This document shows positions 59,398-64,000 of a stretch of DNA of 64,000 nt, piece by piece. Source of the stretch: Marsupella aquatica (taxonomy: Eukaryota > Marchantiophyta); the NCBI GenBank assembly GCA_973895155.1, contig OZ316891.1, positions 20,088,001-20,152,000 of the forward strand, read 5' to 3'. Each line of letters begins with the position of its first letter. Position 1 is the first letter of the stretch. Made by a program: the position numbers and the translations under genes. Below the pieces are notes generated by a model. That model did no database searches and had not been told where the DNA came from. It was given only the letters and a program-made list of their open reading frames with translations.

Positions 59398-62300
59398 TTA
59401 ACAAATTCAACGACAGGTACGTCGTCTTGAATATCGGGCCCCAGCTCGCTTAATTTCAATTCTGCACAAGACAAAGCTGAGAAGTTGCCATCAACTGTCT
59501 AGTGCTCAACAGAGTCAATCTTAAACAACGTTAATACCGTTTAAGTACTTGGTGATGCATCCTTCTAGCTCACGAATTAAGATGCTTTAGACAAAATCGT
59601 GTCCCACATAGAATTAAAGCAGGCGGTCGAAGATAATCTTAAACATCGGATTCAAACTCAATTCCACTATAGTAGACGACGTTACTACCACGAAACAGCA
59701 ACTTTACAGCACGCTGCCGCACATTCACAATTTGTAAGGTACATTACCACCAACAGAGGAGCAAATCGTCATTCCAGTTGGCATGAACAAAGGATTCGTT
59801 CTACAAGCTGTGGTTATCGCGCAGAAGACGCGGAAAATGCGGATGTTTACCAACTGATGCAATGTTCAATGTAAATGCAGGTTACATATTATTTTGAAGA
59901 AATCAATACGCACACGCTTCAGCAGTGGTAGACTACATCTGCTTGTAAATAGTTGGACAGATGGAGGTTTTGCACCTGCTACATCCTCCCATCAATTAGA
60001 AATATGTGGAGTGACACTAGAAAGCGTTCGGATTACTTGTGGGGCCGCAGGACCTCAAACATCAAGGGGCAATGGACCGAAAAGCAAATGTAGGCAAGAG
60101 AGCTTGCCAATGCAGAGAGAGAGAGAAAATTACAGGAAAAGAGGATTGATACATAGCACTGCTTCATGAGTGGCCAACCAAATTGGCTATCTTTCTAGTG
60201 TACTCTCTCTCTCTCTCTCCGTTTTAGGGACGCATGCTAACTCATCTCAATTGCCAAGATCTCAATTGCCAAGTATGCTTTACAATCGAACTCATAGTAT
60301 CTTCTCCTATTTGCTATTGAGTTGTTATGGTTTGGCACCAGCGAGATGTAATCTTCTCTGACCTGACTCTCTGCGGATGGACATTCGTTCATGAGTACAA
60401 TAAACATAGCAAGACAGTGTTCTCTCTCTAACTGCACACTCCATAGTGCAAAACCTGGATAACTGATAAGTGCATGGGGCACGGGACCAATTTCGAGTGG
60501 GATTCACTAGACTGTTCACTGATGGAGTATAATTGCACATCTGACAAAGAGGTATAAAATCATTCACTCTAAATGATAAGTGCACAACTCAATGGGTTTG
60601 CACTTATCACAGAGTGCAAAACCATGTTCAGTGCACAATGGATGCTTCTTCTCGGGACTTAGAGTATTTTGAATGTATTTGACTCCCTTCATAAATGTTT
60701 AATTTTTCATTTTGAATCAAACAGCTAGTTCTCTTGTTTAGGGTTTATAATGTGCTTTATTTTGCATGCGTATTTATGTTTTCGTATATCATATAAATCA
60801 CTTGTAATTTATAGATATTAATTTCTTGGTATATATTTACATGTATTTATTTCTTTTATCATAAAATGAATTATATATCACTACAAGATCTCAAACATGC
60901 TATATGGTAAATTCAATTTTTTTTTTGTTTCATTTATATTTTGTGTAGAGTATGATAATTTTGATATCCCTTAACAAGATAGATTATTTGTATTAATTAT
61001 ATTTTAAACTAGCTTTTGGAACCCTTTAATTTTATTTTATTTAAAATATTTTGAATTTATTTTGGTTCCCCTCATAAATGTTTAATCATCCCCTTTTCAA
61101 TTACTCCTTAGAATTCTATCTTTTCTCATGAGACTGAAGAATGATCTTGAACAATGTGCACATTTCATATACTAAGTTCCCTTCATGGTTTCTTTTATAA
61201 AATTTATGGTTTTAATTGAGTTGACACTCTAAGCAAGTGCACAACTTTTCAGTATCTTTGTAATTTCTTGGTCATTATATATATTTTTTGTATGTGTACT
61301 TATGATTTTGTGCATTATCTGACTCTTAATCAATATATATCACTCACTCTTACTTACTCTTAATCAACAGATTTTATTTTTCTTGGTAAGTAGTTTACAT
61401 CTAAATTCTTTTTTTATCATAAATAAATTAGATGAATTACATATCACTAGACAAAAAAAAGATATGTTTTGGGGCTAACATGTTATATCCAAATTGATAA
61501 AATAATGTTTAAATATGCTCATAAATAGATGGTGAGTATCTATATGCCCATTTACTGTTCCCTCCCCAACAGTAGTGGTGGGAGTCACAGTCTCCGGCTT
61601 CACTCTTTCTAGTGTGCTGCATTAGATAGAATTTTTCCTTATAATCATAGCTTGTAGTAATAGCCACTTGCTGGACTTTTATGTGTTGTAATTGTAACGC
61701 AGGAGATTCTATTAACAAAATGAGTTTGACTCCAAAGTTAGATTTGCAAGAGCACCTATAAATAAAGTTTATCTTCAATTTGCCTGCCTTGATTCTATTT
61801 GGGACACCTAAAGTTGTCATTGTGCACCTTTCTTGTGTGTGTGAGCCAATCACACTCCCCATAGCTCATGCACACCTTGAAATCTAGTTACCAGGTTGAC
61901 TCCCTTAGTCCTTGGAGTGTTAGACTGCCTGGCCTGGCCATGTCACTTATGTCTGTCAATTATTTGCCCACTATCACTTAGTATTGACAGTACTATCCAA
62001 CACACAAGCATTGGGCCAGCTTTGTTTACACTGTATTGTATTTCTTTGAGAGTGACTTTACTTCGGTACTATTGGTCTGATGGCCTGTACTAGGCTTTTC
62101 CATTTGCTGCCCAGCAGAATTTCAATTTGTTGCTCAGTAGGGTTTTAGCTCTTTTGCTTTGGAGGTGATGTATGATGTGCAAACAGGAATTTTTGCTAGC
62201 TGGATCAGTATTTAGCGAGTCACAAGTCATCCTTAGTATTTTCTTGTTTTGGCTTGATTTTTGTCTTTCTAGTTCATTTCTAGTTTGCTGGCCAAAAGAG

Positions 62301-64000
62301 GAGTCCCAAAGTTTGGTTTATTTAACCAGGTTTAGGCTAGCTAGGGACTAAGTTTGCCAAAGTGGGGTTTTTTAATATTCAAAAGAGTATATTTGTTTCC
62401 TGTTTACTCGCATGTTGTAATTACCCAATCAATTATTTGAGACACTCAAACTTATTTGGCTCTTTGGTTTTCCTAGGTTTTTCACTTTTATGGTTCTTGG
62501 CCCTTTTTGAGTTTTTGTTCTTTAAAATTGTGATAGGTACGTGAGGCCGAGGTTAAGTTGAGTGTGGGGCGAGCTTGGGAGAATCAATTTCCACTTGAGT
62601 TTGTTCTCTTTATGCTGGCGAGCTTCCATCCTTGCATGCAAAGTTTTGTCCACAAATCTCTGGTGGTCGTGTGCACTTGAAAAGCAAGTTTCATATTTAG
62701 AAGTACCTTTGTAATCATATACGTTGATCTGATGCTCCCTGGTAGATAAGGTCGATCCTTTTTTAGAAATAACTTTGTCACATTTATTCATTAGATCCGA
62801 TACTCTGTAGTAGATAAGGTCAAGCTGTTTTTACATGTTGTGACGCATAGCATGTGCAGCATGTTTCAATTCTGTCTTGTAGTGATTTATTAATGACCGT
62901 TAGAGTATCTCAGATAATAAAATTTAATTTTGAGATAGTTGTATTATTCACTTGGGCAAAGTAAGTAGATTGAGTGACATTGAAGTCAATTCTGTTTAAT
63001 TTTTTTTTCAACTTTTAAAAAATCATAATTTATACGAACGTGACTGAACAAAGTGGAATGAACCGAAAGCTCAAGAGGGAAAATACCAAAACAAAAGAGA
63101 CAAAGGTCACAAGGGAAAAACAAAAAATAAATTCTGTGGTAGACGTTTGCCGTTCTATTATAACTGTAGAATTTAATATTATTGTCATTAAGATGATGTG
63201 TCAAGCAAATGCATTATTTAATATATGAACTAATATAATACAAATACTCTATATGAAGAAGTTTTAGTAATAACTAACTATCATATCTATTTCCATGATC
63301 AAGTGGTTAAACAGTTGGCCCTCACAAGTATTTTAACTTGTTCAGAGTTAGGGTCATTCTAACTAAACCTTATGCTAACTAGATTATTCTCACGTCCCTA
63401 CATGGTGAATGGATGTCGAGAGCTAAATTTGAAAAATTAAATTAATCACATAATACACGTTGCACTAAGGTTTTATTCTATTCCGAAGGCAATAACCCGC
63501 TTAACATGCCAAAGAAAAATGACATGTGCATTTACAAGTGACCCCTTCAAGAGATATTATATATTTTATTTATTTATGGCCTGCCATGTCATTTCCCCGA
63601 CTGGATGAAAGCAACATCTCAGGCTTCATGTTTCCCCACCCAGCACAAGCCAACCCTATGACCTCCGCTACAATTGAGGTGTTTCCCTCTTCAGAGAGCT
63701 TCCCTTCCACTCCAAGCTTGGCTCCTGATTCATTAATAACAGTTAATACAACATTAGCATTCAAATTTGAACACCTCAAATGTTGGATGGGGAATTGAAC
63801 CCCACACTGTCCAAAGGCACTATTTCAAGGCAAGGTCTCAATGCATAAGAAAAATCTCCATCAAACTTTCATGAAACTAAAGCAAACCAAGAACCCTGAG
63901 CTTAGTGAATAATTATCTGCATGGAGTATTAAACTGAGACACAGGGCCGCCTAGTTGAGTGTGCAGACCATGGCATGGTGGGGGTTCAAGAACTGTCCTC
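59398..64000. other. Intergenic, AT-rich, no gene recognised
   Basis: 3' flank of the DRP5A gene followed by AT-rich DNA. A CT microsatellite lies near 60204-60219. A perfect 11-bp stem (tgataagtgca and its complement, 60574-60584 and 60599-60609) could form a hairpin. tRNA-like B-box motifs occur near 63786-63797 (minus strand) and at the very end. No coding region supported. Confidence 0.55.
63950..64000 (+). repeat. Possible tRNA-like SINE head, cut by window end
   Basis: cctagttgagtgtgcagacc resembles a pol III A-box region and gggggttcaagaactgtcc a B-box, about 30 bp apart. It is truncated by the window edge, so this is tentative. Confidence 0.25.

Noticed and set aside
60574-60609. Transcription terminator hairpin
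   Set aside because: A perfect 11-bp stem exists, but plant pol II does not use such terminators and no gene ends here.

Overview
The window is nuclear DNA of a land plant. Three genes are split by GT-AG introns and match plant families: an S6 kinase, a cyclophilin of the CYP59 type and a dynamin-related protein of the DRP5A type. They sit in AT-rich, repeat-filled sequence with Ty1/copia LTR retrotransposons whose primer-binding sites fit initiator tRNA-Met. An intronless bacterial-type sugar/alditol oxidase hints at a seedless plant (bryophyte or lycophyte), but that is a weak inference and I cannot name the species.

Layout. 1-5.8 kb holds no recognisable gene, only tandem and degenerate repeats. 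5.87-8.44 kb (+) is a six-exon S6 kinase gene (506 aa). 11.0-13.6 kb is a copia element with intact LTRs and target-site duplication; its interior is mostly missing, partly inverted, and contains a 100-N gap. 14.8-17.4 and 21.7-24.4 kb (-) are two copies of a segmental duplication carrying the FAD-linked oxidase. The distal copy is intact (463 aa), the proximal copy has a one-base frameshift, and a third tiny relic lies at 20.4 kb. Between them (17.5-19.95 kb, -) is a decayed partial copy of the CYP59 gene. The complete CYP59-type gene lies at 28.97-33.64 kb (-, 13 exons, 403 aa). 24.9-25.4 kb is a minisatellite, and 26.07-26.36 kb is a solo LTR with perfect target-site duplication. Two small inverted-repeat elements follow at 34.06-34.38 and 36.11-36.26 kb. 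40.28-46.05 kb is a nearly full-length copia element on the minus strand; 46.52-51.02 kb is a decayed plus-strand relative. 54.67-59.40 kb (+) is a nine-exon DRP5A-type gene (832 aa). The rest, to 64 kb, is AT-rich intergenic DNA.

The host genes form no operon or pathway. S6K belongs to TOR signalling, CYP59 to nuclear RNA/transcription, DRP5A to membrane fission and cytokinesis, and the oxidase to carbohydrate oxidation. What links the window is its duplication history: gene pieces, introns and LTR families recur in several states of decay. The most unusual signal is an in-frame TGA at the same place between gag and pol in two diverged copia copies, suggesting stop-codon readthrough in this lineage.

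Exon borders were read by eye from GT-AG signals, frame continuity and remembered family conservation. No transcript or database evidence was available.
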